From CAYRAV01 sp964422365 (GTDB taxonomy: Bacteria; Bacillota; Clostridia; Lachnospirales; Lachnospiraceae), in assembly GCA_964422365.1 (NCBI GenBank), contig CAYRAV010000007.1, positions 17,850 to 81,849 on the forward strand: DNA of 64,000 nucleotides, read 5' to 3'. This document shows, piece by piece, positions 1 to 8,439 of the stretch. Position numbers and translations under genes: made by a program. The notes below the pieces were generated by a model. The model did no database searches, was not told the origin of the DNA, and worked only from the letters and a program-made list of their open reading frames with translations. Numbering within the stretch: position 1 is the stretch's first letter; every line of letters starts with the position of its first letter.

Positions 1-888
1 AGACCAGATTCTGGTGATATTTTCATTAATGGAGAACGTGTCAATGATGTGCCGGCAAATAAACGTGGGATAGGTTTTGTGTTTCAGAATTATGCATTGT
101 TCCGGTATATGACAGTATATGATAATATTGCTTATGGTTTAAAAGTAAAAAAGATGAGCAAAGATAAGATTCGGGCACGTGTGATGGAACTGGTAAAACT
201 TATTGGTTTAGAAGGTTTGGAAAAACGGTATCCCAGCCAGTTATCAGGAGGCCAAAGGCAGAGGGTAGCGTTTGCAAGAGCTTTGGCACCAGAGCCGCAT
301 TTGCTTCTATTAGATGAGCCATTTGCTGCAATTGATGCAAAGGTTAGAAAAGAGCTTCGTACATGGCTTCGTGAAATGATTACTAAGGTAGGAATTACAA
401 GCATTTTTGTAACCCATGATCAGGAAGAAGCATTAGAGGTTGCAGATGAGATTGTGGTTACTAATAAAGGTCATGTAGAGCAGGTTGGGACACCAGTTGA
501 AGTTTATCAGGAACCAAAGACACCATTTGTTGCACAATTTATTGGTGAAACTTCATTGATTACAGATTATTCTTTCCTTCAGGGATATGATACACAGGAT
601 GAGATTACCGAAGCAGTAGTACGTCCTGAGTTTGTAAAGATTTACAAAAAAGAAGAAGAAGGAAACTTTTCGGAAGGAGAGTATGGTGTTGTGGAGAATG
701 TTTCTTTCCGTGGAAGCCATTTAGAAATTGAAGTAAATGTAAATGGAACCATTCTGATTGCAACACGTACTTTGGAGGAAAGTATGGTAAAAAGAGGAGA
801 GAAAGTAAAAGTGGATATTCGCCAGATTTATGCATTACAAAATAATCGGGCGATTCGCTTACAGCACAAGGAGTGGCAGATGTCATAG
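1..888 (+). CDS. cysA: Sulfate-type ABC transporter ATPase, 5'-truncated
   Basis: The frame is open from base 1, so the true start and the Walker A loop lie left of the window; 295 residues remain. Visible are the Q-loop (FVFQNYALF, near residue 28), the signature LSGGQRQR (81-88), Walker B LLLLDEP with D-loop (about 101-112) and the H-loop VTHDQEEAL (about 137), followed by a C-terminal regulatory part. The wording of these motifs resembles CysA, the ATPase that powers sulfate/thiosulfate import at the inner face of the membrane. Related importers (molybdate, spermidine, Fe) cannot be excluded because the permeases are outside the window. The stop TAG is formed by the TA target of a MITE plus its first base. 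Confidence 0.75.
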   Translation, partial: RPDSGDIFINGERVNDVPANKRGIGFVFQNYALFRYMTVYDNIAYGLKVKKMSKDKIRARVMELVKLIGLEGLEKRYPSQLSGGQRQRVAFARALAPEPHLLLLDEPFAAIDAKVRKELRTWLREMITKVGITSIFVTHDQEEALEVADEIVVTNKGHVEQVGTPVEVYQEPKTPFVAQFIGETSLITDYSFLQGYDTQDEITEAVVRPEFVKIYKKEEEGNFSEGEYGVVENVSFRGSHLEIEVNVNGTILIATRTLEESMVKRGEKVKVDIRQIYALQNNRAIRLQHKEWQMS

Positions 889-1110
889 AGCGTGTTTGAA
901 AATTGCTTGTTACAAGATATGCGTCACAACTTGTGGAGGTTGGTCCAAATTCATGAGGTGCAGCAGGCTGCATAGAATGAATTTGGACCAAATACCTACA
1001 CCATATCGGACGAAGTCCGCCAGCCTGGATGGGCATGGATTGCGGTATGCCCTAATTGGTACACAAAGCGGGGCATACAGATTGTGACAATAAATTTCAA
1101 ACATGCTCTA
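886..1110. mobile_element. MITE family A, full-length copy 1
   Basis: A 225-bp non-coding element, TA-GAGCGTGTTTGAAAATT at the left and the inverted AATTTCAAACATGCTC-TA at the right, flanked by TA on both sides as for Tc1/mariner-IS630 elements. Inside lies a perfect 14-bp inverted repeat (941-954 with 977-990), so a transcript would fold strongly. No transposase is encoded. The same ends recur many times between 2.6 and 29.5 kb. The left TA plus G provides the stop codon of the preceding ATPase gene. Confidence 0.85.
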
Positions 1111-1111
1111 A

Positions 1112-1155
1112 GAAAAATGGGCTGTTACATTAAAGTTTAATGTGGCAGCCCATTT
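1112..1155 (-). terminator. Rho-independent terminator of the lipoprotein gene
   Basis: A hairpin (ATGGGCTG at 1117-1124 with CAGCCCAT at 1146-1153, extended by an AT-rich inner stem) is followed on the minus strand by TTTTTC. It lies just after the stop of the minus-strand lipoprotein gene. Confidence 0.75.
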
Positions 1156-1184
1156 ATGATATGAAATGTTGTACAGCAGTTTTG

Positions 1185-2069
1185 CTAGTATTCTACTACT
1201 TTTGTTATAGTGCTTATGCCATTTTTTTCAGATGCTTCAAATGTAAACATAGTTTTTTCTTCAAGTTCATTTAAAACAGTAAGAACTTTCTTATTTAACA
1301 CTTGATAAGAGACCGTTTTCTTTCCTATTTTGACTTCTACTGTGCTGGTATCAGAAAATCCCATAAATTTTCCATGTATTGTCCCTGATGGAGTCTTATC
1401 ATGGGATTTCAGTTCAGTGTATGGTTCTTGTAGTGGTACATATTTAGCAATCTCTCCAAATTCCAGTTCTGTATTATTTTCTCCACAAAAATAAATATCT
1501 AAGGAAGAGGAACTCTCGGATGTGGTATCGGAAAAGTTATTCTGTAATGTTTCTTTAATGCTCTCTAAAATAGTCAGAATCAGTTCTTCCTGATCATACA
1601 CCATAAATTCTTTCTTTTGGGATTCGGGTGGTCCTGCAAAGATAGCAGAGGTGTTGGCAAAACACACTGTCATTCCTGATTTATCCGAAGTAACAATATC
1701 TGCTAAATCAAGATTCCACCCCGTCATCTCTGCAATACCGGCAATTAGTTTTTCTGCTGTCAGTTTTCCGGAAATTGTGTATGGATAGTCTTTTACCATA
1801 CCTTCCATACCAATAGAGAGAGTCACTGTAGTTTCAGTTTCAGGGGTATCTGTATCATCTGGTGCTGCACTTTCTATATCAGAAGGTGTGTTCTCTATGC
1901 CAGAAGGTGTATTTTCAGGTATAGGTGTCAAGGTATCTTCAGTTACTGCTGCTGTAATCATTGGTGTGGCACTTACGTCTTCTGCTATTTCACTTTTGTT
2001 GCCGCTGCAGGAAGTCATAGATAAAACAAACATTGCGGTTAGTACTGTAAATATAGTTCTTTTTTTCAT
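1185..2069 (-). CDS. Lipoprotein with a GerMN-like domain
   Basis: A 294-residue secreted lipoprotein. The start ATG at 2069 is chosen because AGGAG lies 9 bases upstream; the ATG at 2075 is too close to it. The N-terminus is a lipoprotein signal ending in a lipobox (SMTSC), then a Thr/Pro/Glu-rich low-complexity linker (about 30-80). The middle part (about 85-220) resembles the GerMN fold found in spore-germination and envelope lipoproteins; this is a weak recognition from its pattern of short strands and an IYFCGENN-like segment. The last 75 residues form a separate small domain. It is convergent with the ABC gene and has its own terminator. Function is unknown. Confidence 0.7.
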   Translation of the reverse strand: MKKRTIFTVLTAMFVLSMTSCSGNKSEIAEDVSATPMITAAVTEDTLTPIPENTPSGIENTPSDIESAAPDDTDTPETETTVTLSIGMEGMVKDYPYTISGKLTAEKLIAGIAEMTGWNLDLADIVTSDKSGMTVCFANTSAIFAGPPESQKKEFMVYDQEELILTILESIKETLQNNFSDTTSESSSSLDIYFCGENNTELEFGEIAKYVPLQEPYTELKSHDKTPSGTIHGKFMGFSDTSTVEVKIGKKTVSYQVLNKKVLTVLNELEEKTMFTFEASEKNGISTITKVVEY

Positions 2070-2384
2070 TATCATGTTCTCCTTTATATGTGTGATCGAA
2101 AATCGTTTATTATCCCATTTGTACATCAAATATTTTCTTGTACAGCGATTAGAATTCTATGCTGATGTGGAAAAATTACAAGATAAAAGATGGATTTCTG
2201 CGGACAACGGGCTGCTGCATGGCTTCAGTAATGCACAAATGTTTGTATTTTTATTGGGATTCCACATCATGCTATGGGATTTTTCTAATCATAAGCAATA
2301 TTATAGTAATCTATCAAAGTATAAAAAGCAAGCATTTTTGTAAATTACTTAATGCTGCATCTTAGATTATTTTACAGAAATGTT
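2070..2384. other. Intergenic region, no gene seen
   Basis: AT-rich DNA between the divergent lipoprotein and sigma-factor genes. Open frames here lack ribosome sites or overlap the lipoprotein gene in antisense. The promoter of the minus-strand lipoprotein should lie here, but no clear -35/-10 pair stands out. Confidence 0.5.
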
Positions 2385-2413
2385 CCATAAAAATCTCAAT
2401 TGTAATCCGTATC
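2385..2413 (+). promoter_or_regulatory. Putative ECF-sigma promoter, copy 1
   Basis: CCATAA and CGTATC separated by exactly 17 bases, with AAATC directly after the first box. The same arrangement recurs at 4024 and 8365 upstream of the two serpin genes. A CGTA-type -10 is common for ECF sigma factors. Here it would drive the sigma gene at 2698, giving autoregulation, through a leader of about 280 bases that contains a MITE end. Confidence 0.55.
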
Positions 2414-2610
2414 TATATTGTAAGTACAGAATGGTTGTAATCTGGCCGATTCAGAGCTTTTCTGTTCAAAATGTATCTTCTGTAAATTGTGAATAGCAGA
2501 GCCAAGTTGGAATGTTCTTTGTGTAGTTGACTTTGCATTTTATAATCGTTATAATTTAGAAAGTATAGAATGATAGTTATAATCGGTTGAGGCATTATAT
2601 GTGAATATAC

Positions 2611-2650
2611 TAAAGCGTGTTTTAAAATTCATTGCCCAATTATTATAATT
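2611..2650. mobile_element. MITE family A, left-end remnant
   Basis: TAAAGCGTGTTTTAAAATTCATTGCCCAA matches the left end of the other copies with a few changes; no right end follows. It sits in the leader of the sigma-factor gene, about 50 bases before the start codon. Confidence 0.6.
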
Positions 2651-2697
2651 ATGCTATCAAAACAGGAAAGTTGTAATAGATTACAGGAGGAGAAAAG

Positions 2698-3222
2698 TTG
2701 ACAGATTCAGAATTTGAAAAGTATATGCAGGCTATGATAGAAGGGAATAAAAATGGTCTGCATTATATTTATGAGGCATATGTCACATATATTTATTCCA
2801 TTATATATGATATTTTGAAAAATAAGGAAGATGCTGAAGATGTGACCACAGAATTTTTTATTAAATTATGGAGAATAGCAGATAAGTATCAATTTGGAGG
2901 AAAGCATCGGGCATGGTTAGGAAAGATTGCACATAATATGGCAATCGATTATATCCGTACAAGAAAAAATCATAATTCTTATGAAGAAACCATTGAAACA
3001 ACAGAAATGGGACAGGAAACCTTTGAGGAGCAGATGGTAGAAAAACTTACATTAAAAGAGGCAGTGAATACATTAGAAGAGACAGAACAGGAAATTGTTA
3101 ATATGAAAGTGTTAGGACAGTTGACCTTTAAAGAGATTGCTGCTATTTTACAAAAACCTATTGGAACAGTATCATGGAAATACAGGCAGGCTATGGAGAA
3201 ATTAAGGAGGTGTCATCTATGA
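2698..3222 (+). CDS. ECF-family RNA polymerase sigma factor
   Basis: A 174-residue sigma70-family protein of extracytoplasmic-function type. Region 2 (about 25-90) includes a NKEDAEDVTTEFFIKLW stretch and a -10 recognition helix; region 4 (about 125-172) includes the helix-turn-helix around LTFKEIAAILQKPIGTVSW. The start is TTG at 2698, chosen because AGGAGG lies 8 bases upstream and no in-frame ATG fits. The stop overlaps the ATG of the next gene by four bases, so sigma and its partner are translationally coupled. The upstream CCATAA-N17-CGTATC motif is shared with both serpin genes, which suggests that this factor controls itself and them; that part is inference. Confidence 0.9.
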   Translation: MTDSEFEKYMQAMIEGNKNGLHYIYEAYVTYIYSIIYDILKNKEDAEDVTTEFFIKLWRIADKYQFGGKHRAWLGKIAHNMAIDYIRTRKNHNSYEETIETTEMGQETFEEQMVEKLTLKEAVNTLEETEQEIVNMKVLGQLTFKEIAAILQKPIGTVSWKYRQAMEKLRRCHL

Positions 3223-4004
3223 AAAGAGAAGAACCGTTAGAGGAAGCATATAAAAATTTAAAAGAACAGGAGACACCAGACTTATGGTCTAGAATTGAGG
3301 CAGGAATTGAGTTAGAAGATTTATCAAAAGAAGAAGTAAGGATACCAAGAAATAATGAGAAAAAAGCAACAAATAGGAGAATAGCAGGAAAACAAGTTAG
3401 AACAGCAGCAATGATGGTGGCAGCGGTTGTGATTTTGTTTATTTCCATTTCGTTGGTTTCAAGACGAATGAACTTTTATCAAAAGCCGAAGGATAATGCA
3501 GTAGAGGTATCTCCGGAAAGAATAGTGGATGAAGATATGATAAGTGAAGATATGATAAGAGAAGATATGATAAATGAAGAAAATGGTTCTAAAAATGCCC
3601 AAAAAGGAGAAACTTTTTCAGATATAAAGGAAATGGAAAAAGATGATTCAGATGAAAAAGAAGCAGCAGTGAATGAGAAGAATCAGGATTTTGCGGACAA
3701 AGCAGCAACAGGACTGCCAGTTACGAACAATTTGCCGGAGAATGGAAATAGTAGAGGGGAAAATATAGACACAGACTCCGTAGCTGTATCTATTCGCTTG
3801 AGAAAGGATTTAGAAGTGAAAGTATCTTCTCTGAAGAAAATCAAAGTTTCGGATTTATCCAGCGAAGTACAAGAAGAATTGAAGGAATTATTACAGGATT
3901 ACAATAGCTGTCAGTTTTATAAGAGCGAATCAGGAGAAGTATATGTGGAGGATAATAAAATATTGTATCTGGCAGAGGGAGTGACAGTTACAGTAGAGGA
4001 ATAG
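3219..4004 (+). CDS. Single-span membrane anti-sigma factor
   Basis: A 261-residue protein overlapping the sigma gene by ATGA, the usual place for a cognate anti-sigma factor. Residues 1-60 are cytosolic and charged and would hold the sigma factor; one membrane helix spans about 62-80; the remainder is extracellular, acidic and low-complexity, followed by a compact C-terminal domain (about 195-261) that may sense an envelope signal. A short EDMI-containing unit is repeated three times near 3532-3576. No HxxxCxxC zinc motif of ZAS-type anti-sigmas is present. Identification rests on position and topology, not on a recognised domain. Confidence 0.75.
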   Translation: MKREEPLEEAYKNLKEQETPDLWSRIEAGIELEDLSKEEVRIPRNNEKKATNRRIAGKQVRTAAMMVAAVVILFISISLVSRRMNFYQKPKDNAVEVSPERIVDEDMISEDMIREDMINEENGSKNAQKGETFSDIKEMEKDDSDEKEAAVNEKNQDFADKAATGLPVTNNLPENGNSRGENIDTDSVAVSIRLRKDLEVKVSSLKKIKVSDLSSEVQEELKELLQDYNSCQFYKSESGEVYVEDNKILYLAEGVTVTVEE

Positions 4005-4023
4005 TAAAAACATGATTATTTAT

Positions 4024-4052
4024 CCATAAAAATCATGATACAAACTCGTATC
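4024..4052 (+). promoter_or_regulatory. Putative ECF-sigma promoter, copy 2
   Basis: CCATAA-N17-CGTATC, with the same AAATC after the first box as the copies at 2385 and 8365. It lies about 210 bases upstream of the first serpin gene; a MITE fragment has landed between promoter and gene. Confidence 0.55.
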
Positions 4053-4075
4053 AATTATATGAAATAGATTCAGAT

Positions 4076-4200
4076 ATGCTCTAGATAGAACAAGTCCACC
4101 ACAAATTGTGATGTACATTTTGTAACAAGCAATGTTCAAACACGCTCTAGCGGATAAAGTCATCCAGACCATAAGGGCATGAATTCTGGTATGCCGTAAA
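4076..4200. mobile_element. MITE family A, rearranged copy
   Basis: The right half of the element (CACAAATTGTGATGTACATTTTG to CAAACACGCTCTA, ending 4149) is present, followed by a piece resembling the element's interior (GAATTCTGGTATGCC). A possible second end fragment (ATGCTCTAG) lies near 4077. The arrangement suggests nested or rearranged copies inside the serpin leader. Confidence 0.6.
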
Positions 4201-4262
4201 GCATAATTTATGCTATGGATGATATGCTAAATAGCAGTATTTTTAGAAGGAGGCAGAAGCAT

Positions 4263-5642
4263 ATGAAGAAATTTTATAAGTCTGTATGCATGTTTATAGG
4301 TGGAATTTTGGGTTTCACAGGTTGTAGTGGAAATACACACATAGGAGTACAAAATGAGGAACAGATAATAGAAACACAAAATGCAGAGCAGGTAACAGAA
4401 ACACCATCAGTTATAAAGAATACAGATTCCTCTGAGGTAACAGGGGAAACAGTGACAGCAAAGATAACAGAGGAATTTAAGACAGGTATTAATCAGTTCT
4501 CATACAAAATATTTGAACAGTTAGAAGAAGAGGAGAATATATTTCTCTCACCGTATAGTATGGCAATTGCTATTTCTATGTTAGATAATGGTGCCAGCGG
4601 GCAGACAAAAGCGGAAATCGAAAAGATGCTTGGCATAAAAGATTTAGAGGAATGGAATAAGTGTGTGAAGTATTATCTGTCATTGAATAAGGAGGAAAAA
4701 GCAAAACTTTTGACTGCAAATTCTTTATGGCTGTCTGAGCAATTACTTCTCTCAGAAAATGCAGAAACAGATTTTTTTAATCCGGTTATGAATTGCTATG
4801 GGGCAGAGAAATATCAGATGAATCTATCAAGTGAAGAAGCATTAAACCAGATCAATGACTGGGTTTCAGATAAAACAAACCAGATGATAAAAAAAATGCT
4901 TACAGAAAAACCAGGCAGAGAAGAGAAAATGATGCTCATTAATGCAGTATATTTTAAGGGAGAATGGAAAGAAAAATTTGACAAAGAAAACACAGTTGAG
5001 GAAGAATTTTATGGAAGAGAAAAGACAGCAGAAATAGATATGATGTGTAAATATAATAATTCTTATCGTTATATAGTAAAATATGGAATCAAGGCCATTG
5101 AACTTCCTTATGGAAACGAAAATATTGTGATGGATATCCTTTTGCCGGAAGAGGGAAACGAAAAGTTGATTTACAATCTTCCTAATCAAACCGATACCGA
5201 TGCTGCTCTGCCAGTGAGTATCACATGGTTATTTTCTAATCTTTCTGATAAGAAAAAATCTAATCTGTTTACAGCACTGTCCAAGGCAGAACCAAAAAAA
5301 GTAGATATAGTGAAAATTCCTAAATTCAATATGGAGTATGGGGGAAAAGAGATTGCAGATGATTTGGAGGCATTGGGAATGGTGCAGGCATTTGACAGTG
5401 AAAATGCAGAGTTTTCTAAAATCTCGCCGCAATTGTATGTTAATAGTGTATTACACAAAGCAAAAATTGAAGTCGATGAGGAGGGAACAGAGGCAGCAGC
5501 AGCTACAAAAATTGGTATGAGAAGTACTGGAATGACAGAACAAAAAACATTTATTGCGAATCAGCCGTTTCTCTTTGTAATCCGTGATAGGGAGAATGAT
5601 ATGATATTGTTTATGGGAAGTATACAGAATCTGGGAGAATAA
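4263..5642 (+). CDS. Serpin-family lipoprotein 1
   Basis: A 459-residue serine-protease inhibitor anchored outside the cell: signal peptide with lipobox GFTGC (Cys21), a linker, then a full serpin domain (about 85-459). The hinge of the reactive loop, EEGTEAAAAT at about 406-415, matches the consensus of inhibitory serpins; counting from it places P1 near Thr in MRSTGM. Start ATG 4263 follows an AGGAGG-like site; an upstream in-frame ATG has none. Serpins trap target proteases in a covalent complex. In gut bacteria, members such as siropins act on host or bacterial proteases. It is a paralogue of the serpin at 8440, with a different loop. Confidence 0.92.
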   Translation: MKKFYKSVCMFIGGILGFTGCSGNTHIGVQNEEQIIETQNAEQVTETPSVIKNTDSSEVTGETVTAKITEEFKTGINQFSYKIFEQLEEEENIFLSPYSMAIAISMLDNGASGQTKAEIEKMLGIKDLEEWNKCVKYYLSLNKEEKAKLLTANSLWLSEQLLLSENAETDFFNPVMNCYGAEKYQMNLSSEEALNQINDWVSDKTNQMIKKMLTEKPGREEKMMLINAVYFKGEWKEKFDKENTVEEEFYGREKTAEIDMMCKYNNSYRYIVKYGIKAIELPYGNENIVMDILLPEEGNEKLIYNLPNQTDTDAALPVSITWLFSNLSDKKKSNLFTALSKAEPKKVDIVKIPKFNMEYGGKEIADDLEALGMVQAFDSENAEFSKISPQLYVNSVLHKAKIEVDEEGTEAAAATKIGMRSTGMTEQKTFIANQPFLFVIRDRENDMILFMGSIQNLGE

Positions 5643-5688
5643 TAACAAGAGCCGCAAGAAAACTTGTTCATAGAAAGGAAGATGAAAA

Positions 5689-6240
5689 ATGAAAAAAGTA
5701 TTTAGTATATGTTTGATCGGTGTTCTTTGCCTTGCTTTACATGGTTGTGGTTATAAAACAGAAACAGAAGCAGATTCAAAAAATGATAAAGCTGTTACAC
5801 AAACAACCCCTGCAATAGAAGCAGAATCTACAGAACAGCCGGCTGCAGGCACACAACTTTTGTCAGAAAGAAGCATAGAGGAATTTAAGTTTGAGGGGAG
5901 AGATATAGAAGACCCCGACGGGAGAGGAGTGGTGACCTACAGAGAGATTACAAAAGAGTCAGTGAAAAAGGCATTGTGGGATATTATTTGTGAACAGGAG
6001 AAAAAGCATCGTTTCCAAGAGGAGGGGGGAGAAGTAGGTAATAGTTTTGAGCTGAAATTGACTGATCAGACTACAGGTGAAGTAATTTATGTGGGATATG
6101 GTATTTATTATGAGAGTCCGTATGTTGATGGAGGACCACCATGTTTTGTTATCTCTGGTTCCAATATAAAGATATACTATACTACGGAGGATGAACAGAC
6201 ATTTACTAAACTGATTGAAGAGGGAGTGGTTTGTGACTAG
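5689..6240 (+). CDS. Lipoprotein of unknown function
   Basis: A 183-residue protein with a lipoprotein signal (lipobox LHGC, Cys about 21), a Thr/Glu-rich linker and a C-terminal domain of about 120 residues that I do not recognise. It starts 46 bases after the serpin gene with AGGAAG upstream, so it is probably co-transcribed with it. The stop codon TAG is made by the TA target and first G of a MITE end, so the original last residue may have been followed by a different stop triplet. Confidence 0.75.
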   Translation: MKKVFSICLIGVLCLALHGCGYKTETEADSKNDKAVTQTTPAIEAESTEQPAAGTQLLSERSIEEFKFEGRDIEDPDGRGVVTYREITKESVKKALWDIICEQEKKHRFQEEGGEVGNSFELKLTDQTTGEVIYVGYGIYYESPYVDGGPPCFVISGSNIKIYYTTEDEQTFTKLIEEGVVCD

Positions 6241-6285
6241 AGCGTGTTTGAAAATTCATTGCCACAATCTGCACAAATAAAATTG
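6238..6285. mobile_element. MITE family A, left-end remnant at a stop codon
   Basis: TAGAGCGTGTTTGAAAATTC begins inside the stop codon of the preceding lipoprotein gene; similarity to other copies fades after about 45 bases and no right end follows. Confidence 0.65.
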
Positions 6286-6347
6286 AGGTTACCTGAAGTT
6301 TTGCAATTACCTAATAATAAAAATGATTGAAAGGTGTGGCACACAGA

Positions 6348-7019
6348 ATGTATAAAATTTTAATTGTGGAAGATGATGAAGTAATTACAAAAAAGATAAA
6401 ACAGCAATTGTTGAATTGGAATTATGGGGCAGAGTGTGTGATTGATTTTAAGAAAGTACTAGAAGAGTTTCTTTTTTATGATCCACAACTTGTTTTGCTA
6501 GATATCTCTCTGCCATTATTTAATGGATATCATTGGTGCAGTGAAATTAGAAAAGTTTCTAAAGTACCAATTATATTTATCTCTTCTATGTCGGATAATA
6601 TGAATATTGTCATGGCAATGAATATGGGGGCGGATGATTTTATTACAAAACCATTTGATTTGTCTGTACTGCTGGCAAAAGTGCAGGCTATGATTCGCAG
6701 AACTTATGATTTTGCAGGACAAATGAATTTGTTAGAGCATAAGGGGGTTATGTTAAATACCAATGATACCACAGTTACTTATCAGAATGAAAAGATAGAA
6801 CTAACCAAAAATGATTATAAAATATTACAGACTTTAATGGAGCAGAAAGGAAAAGTAGTAAGCAGAGAAGAAATTATGACACGGTTGTGGGAAAGCGACA
6901 GTTATGTAGATGATAATACACTGACTGTAAATGTGACAAGACTCCGGAAAAAATTAGAATCGATAGGAGTTAGGGATTTCATTGTGACAAAGAAGGGAAT
7001 AGGTTATATGGTAGCATAA
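6348..7019 (+). CDS. OmpR-family response regulator (BceR-like)
   Basis: A 223-residue two-component regulator. The receiver domain (1-120) shows the acidic pair near residue 10 (EDDE), the phospho-acceptor Asp in LLDISLP and the switch Lys in TKPFD; the C-terminal winged helix (about 130-222) has the ELTKNDYKIL and VTRLRKKL segments. ATG 6348 is chosen over an upstream GTG because AAAGGTG is correctly spaced and the protein then begins with the usual MYKILIVEDD. Its partner kinase follows at 7257, now separated by a MITE. Similarity and the short-sensor kinase suggest BceR-type control of peptide-antibiotic transporters, such as the one at 16.5 kb. Confidence 0.9.
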   Translation: MYKILIVEDDEVITKKIKQQLLNWNYGAECVIDFKKVLEEFLFYDPQLVLLDISLPLFNGYHWCSEIRKVSKVPIIFISSMSDNMNIVMAMNMGADDFITKPFDLSVLLAKVQAMIRRTYDFAGQMNLLEHKGVMLNTNDTTVTYQNEKIELTKNDYKILQTLMEQKGKVVSREEIMTRLWESDSYVDDNTLTVNVTRLRKKLESIGVRDFIVTKKGIGYMVA

Positions 7020-7041
7020 TTTCAATCTGTTGAATGTTGCC

Positions 7042-7236
7042 TAAAGCGTGTTTGAAAATGCATTGCCCAATCTGCGCCTTGTATACCCATTCGGACTGGG
7101 GGGATTTTGTCCGATAAGATATAGATATTTGCTTCAAATTCATTCCATGCAGCCTGCTGTACCTCATGAATCTGGAACAAATCCCTCACAAATTGTGACA
7201 TACATTTTGTAACAAGCAATTTTCAAACACACTTTA
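7042..7236. mobile_element. MITE family A between regulator and kinase
   Basis: A 195-bp copy with both ends (TAAAGCGTGTTTGAAAAT and ATTTTCAAACACACTTTA). It separates the response regulator and histidine kinase genes, which would normally be adjacent, and ends 20 bases before the kinase start codon. Confidence 0.85.
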
Positions 7237-7256
7237 GACAAAGAAAGGTAAGATAT

Positions 7257-8276
7257 ATGGAAACAAAGTCATTGAAAGAAGTTTTCATGGCATATTTAAA
7301 AGCAAAGAGAAAAATGATATATATTTTTATATTATTTATCATTATTTTTTACACAGTTTTTTATCTATATCAAATACAAATAGAAATTGTGGGATATGCC
7401 AGTGTGTTGTGTCTGTGCTGGGGAAGTATTTTTCTAACAGCAGATTTTATATGTTATTGGAGGAGATGGAAGACTTTAAAATGGATTTCTGGAGATATGG
7501 ATGGGCTGTTAGAAAGTCTTCCTAAGGAAAAAGATTTAATTGAGGGCAGCTATCAGGAAATGCTGAAAAAAATCGTGGGAGAGAAGATGCAGCTGGTATC
7601 TGAAACAGATGGGGAGAAGAATGATCTATTGGAGTATTATACATTATGGGTCCACCAAATAAAGACTCCTATTGCAGCAATGCATTTATTATTGGAAACT
7701 GAGGAATTTCAGAGAAAAATGGAAATTAATATAGAATTATTTAAAATAGAGCAATATGTCGAAATGGTGCTGCAGTCTTTACGATTGTTCAGTGATACCT
7801 CAGATTTTGTATTTAAAAAGTACCAATTAGAAGAAATTGTGCGGCAGGCAGTAAGAAAATATGCAAAGATATTTATTGGAAAGAAATTGAGTCTGAATTT
7901 TGAGGAATTCTCGTGTGAAGTATTAACAGATGAGAAATGGCTGTTATTTGTGATAGGACAGATTTTATCAAATGCACTAAAGTATACAATGGCAGGAAGT
8001 ATTTCCATTTATTTAGACAAAAGGGAAGAAAAAACATTAGTAATTGAAGATACAGGAATCGGAATTTATCCTGAAGATTTACCAAGAGTCTGTGAAAAAG
8101 GGTTTACAGGTTACAATGGAAGAAATGATAAAAAATCTACAGGTATCGGACTGTACTTATGCAAGCAGGTTTTAGATAAAATGTCACATACGATAAAAAT
8201 TGAATCAGAAGTAGGAAAGGGAACCAGAGTAAAGATTGGATTTGCAAATGAAAAGATAGAATTGAGGTTCGAATAA
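7257..8276 (+). CDS. Intramembrane-sensing histidine kinase (BceS-like)
   Basis: A 339-residue kinase with two membrane helices near residues 22-40 and 44-66 and almost no extracellular loop, typical of BceS-type kinases that sense through an associated ABC transporter. The H-box is HQIKTPIAAMHLLLE (about 138), the N-box ILSNALKYT, and the G-boxes DTGIGI and STGIGLYLC. Start ATG 7257 follows AAAGGTAAG. It should phosphorylate the regulator at 6348. The BceAB-like transporter it would need lies 8 kb downstream. Confidence 0.9.
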   Translation: METKSLKEVFMAYLKAKRKMIYIFILFIIIFYTVFYLYQIQIEIVGYASVLCLCWGSIFLTADFICYWRRWKTLKWISGDMDGLLESLPKEKDLIEGSYQEMLKKIVGEKMQLVSETDGEKNDLLEYYTLWVHQIKTPIAAMHLLLETEEFQRKMEINIELFKIEQYVEMVLQSLRLFSDTSDFVFKKYQLEEIVRQAVRKYAKIFIGKKLSLNFEEFSCEVLTDEKWLLFVIGQILSNALKYTMAGSISIYLDKREEKTLVIEDTGIGIYPEDLPRVCEKGFTGYNGRNDKKSTGIGLYLCKQVLDKMSHTIKIESEVGKGTRVKIGFANEKIELRFE

Positions 8277-8364
8277 CAAAATAGTTCCTTTTTTAATAGA
8301 TGTGGATTTGTCTTTGAAGAGAAAACAGTGTTGGCGGCATGAAATGGATAAAAGAAAAAAATTT

Positions 8365-8393
8365 CCATAAAAATCATATACACAACTCGTATC
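8365..8393 (+). promoter_or_regulatory. Putative ECF-sigma promoter, copy 3
   Basis: CCATAA-N17-CGTATC, followed by TGTATTGTAAG, closely resembling copy 1 downstream as well (TATATTGTAAG). It lies about 50 bases upstream of the second serpin start, the best promoter distance of the three. Confidence 0.6.
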
Positions 8394-8439
8394 TGTATTG
8401 TAAGGAAAAAATAGTGACAGAAAAGAGAGGTTGATGATT

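Noticed and set aside
605..1036. Frames within and across the MITEs
   Set aside because: They are antisense to genes or lie in the inverted-repeat elements and have no initiation signals.
1888..2343. A 151-residue plus-strand frame
   Set aside because: It is antisense to the lipoprotein gene for much of its length and lacks a ribosome site and protein-like features.
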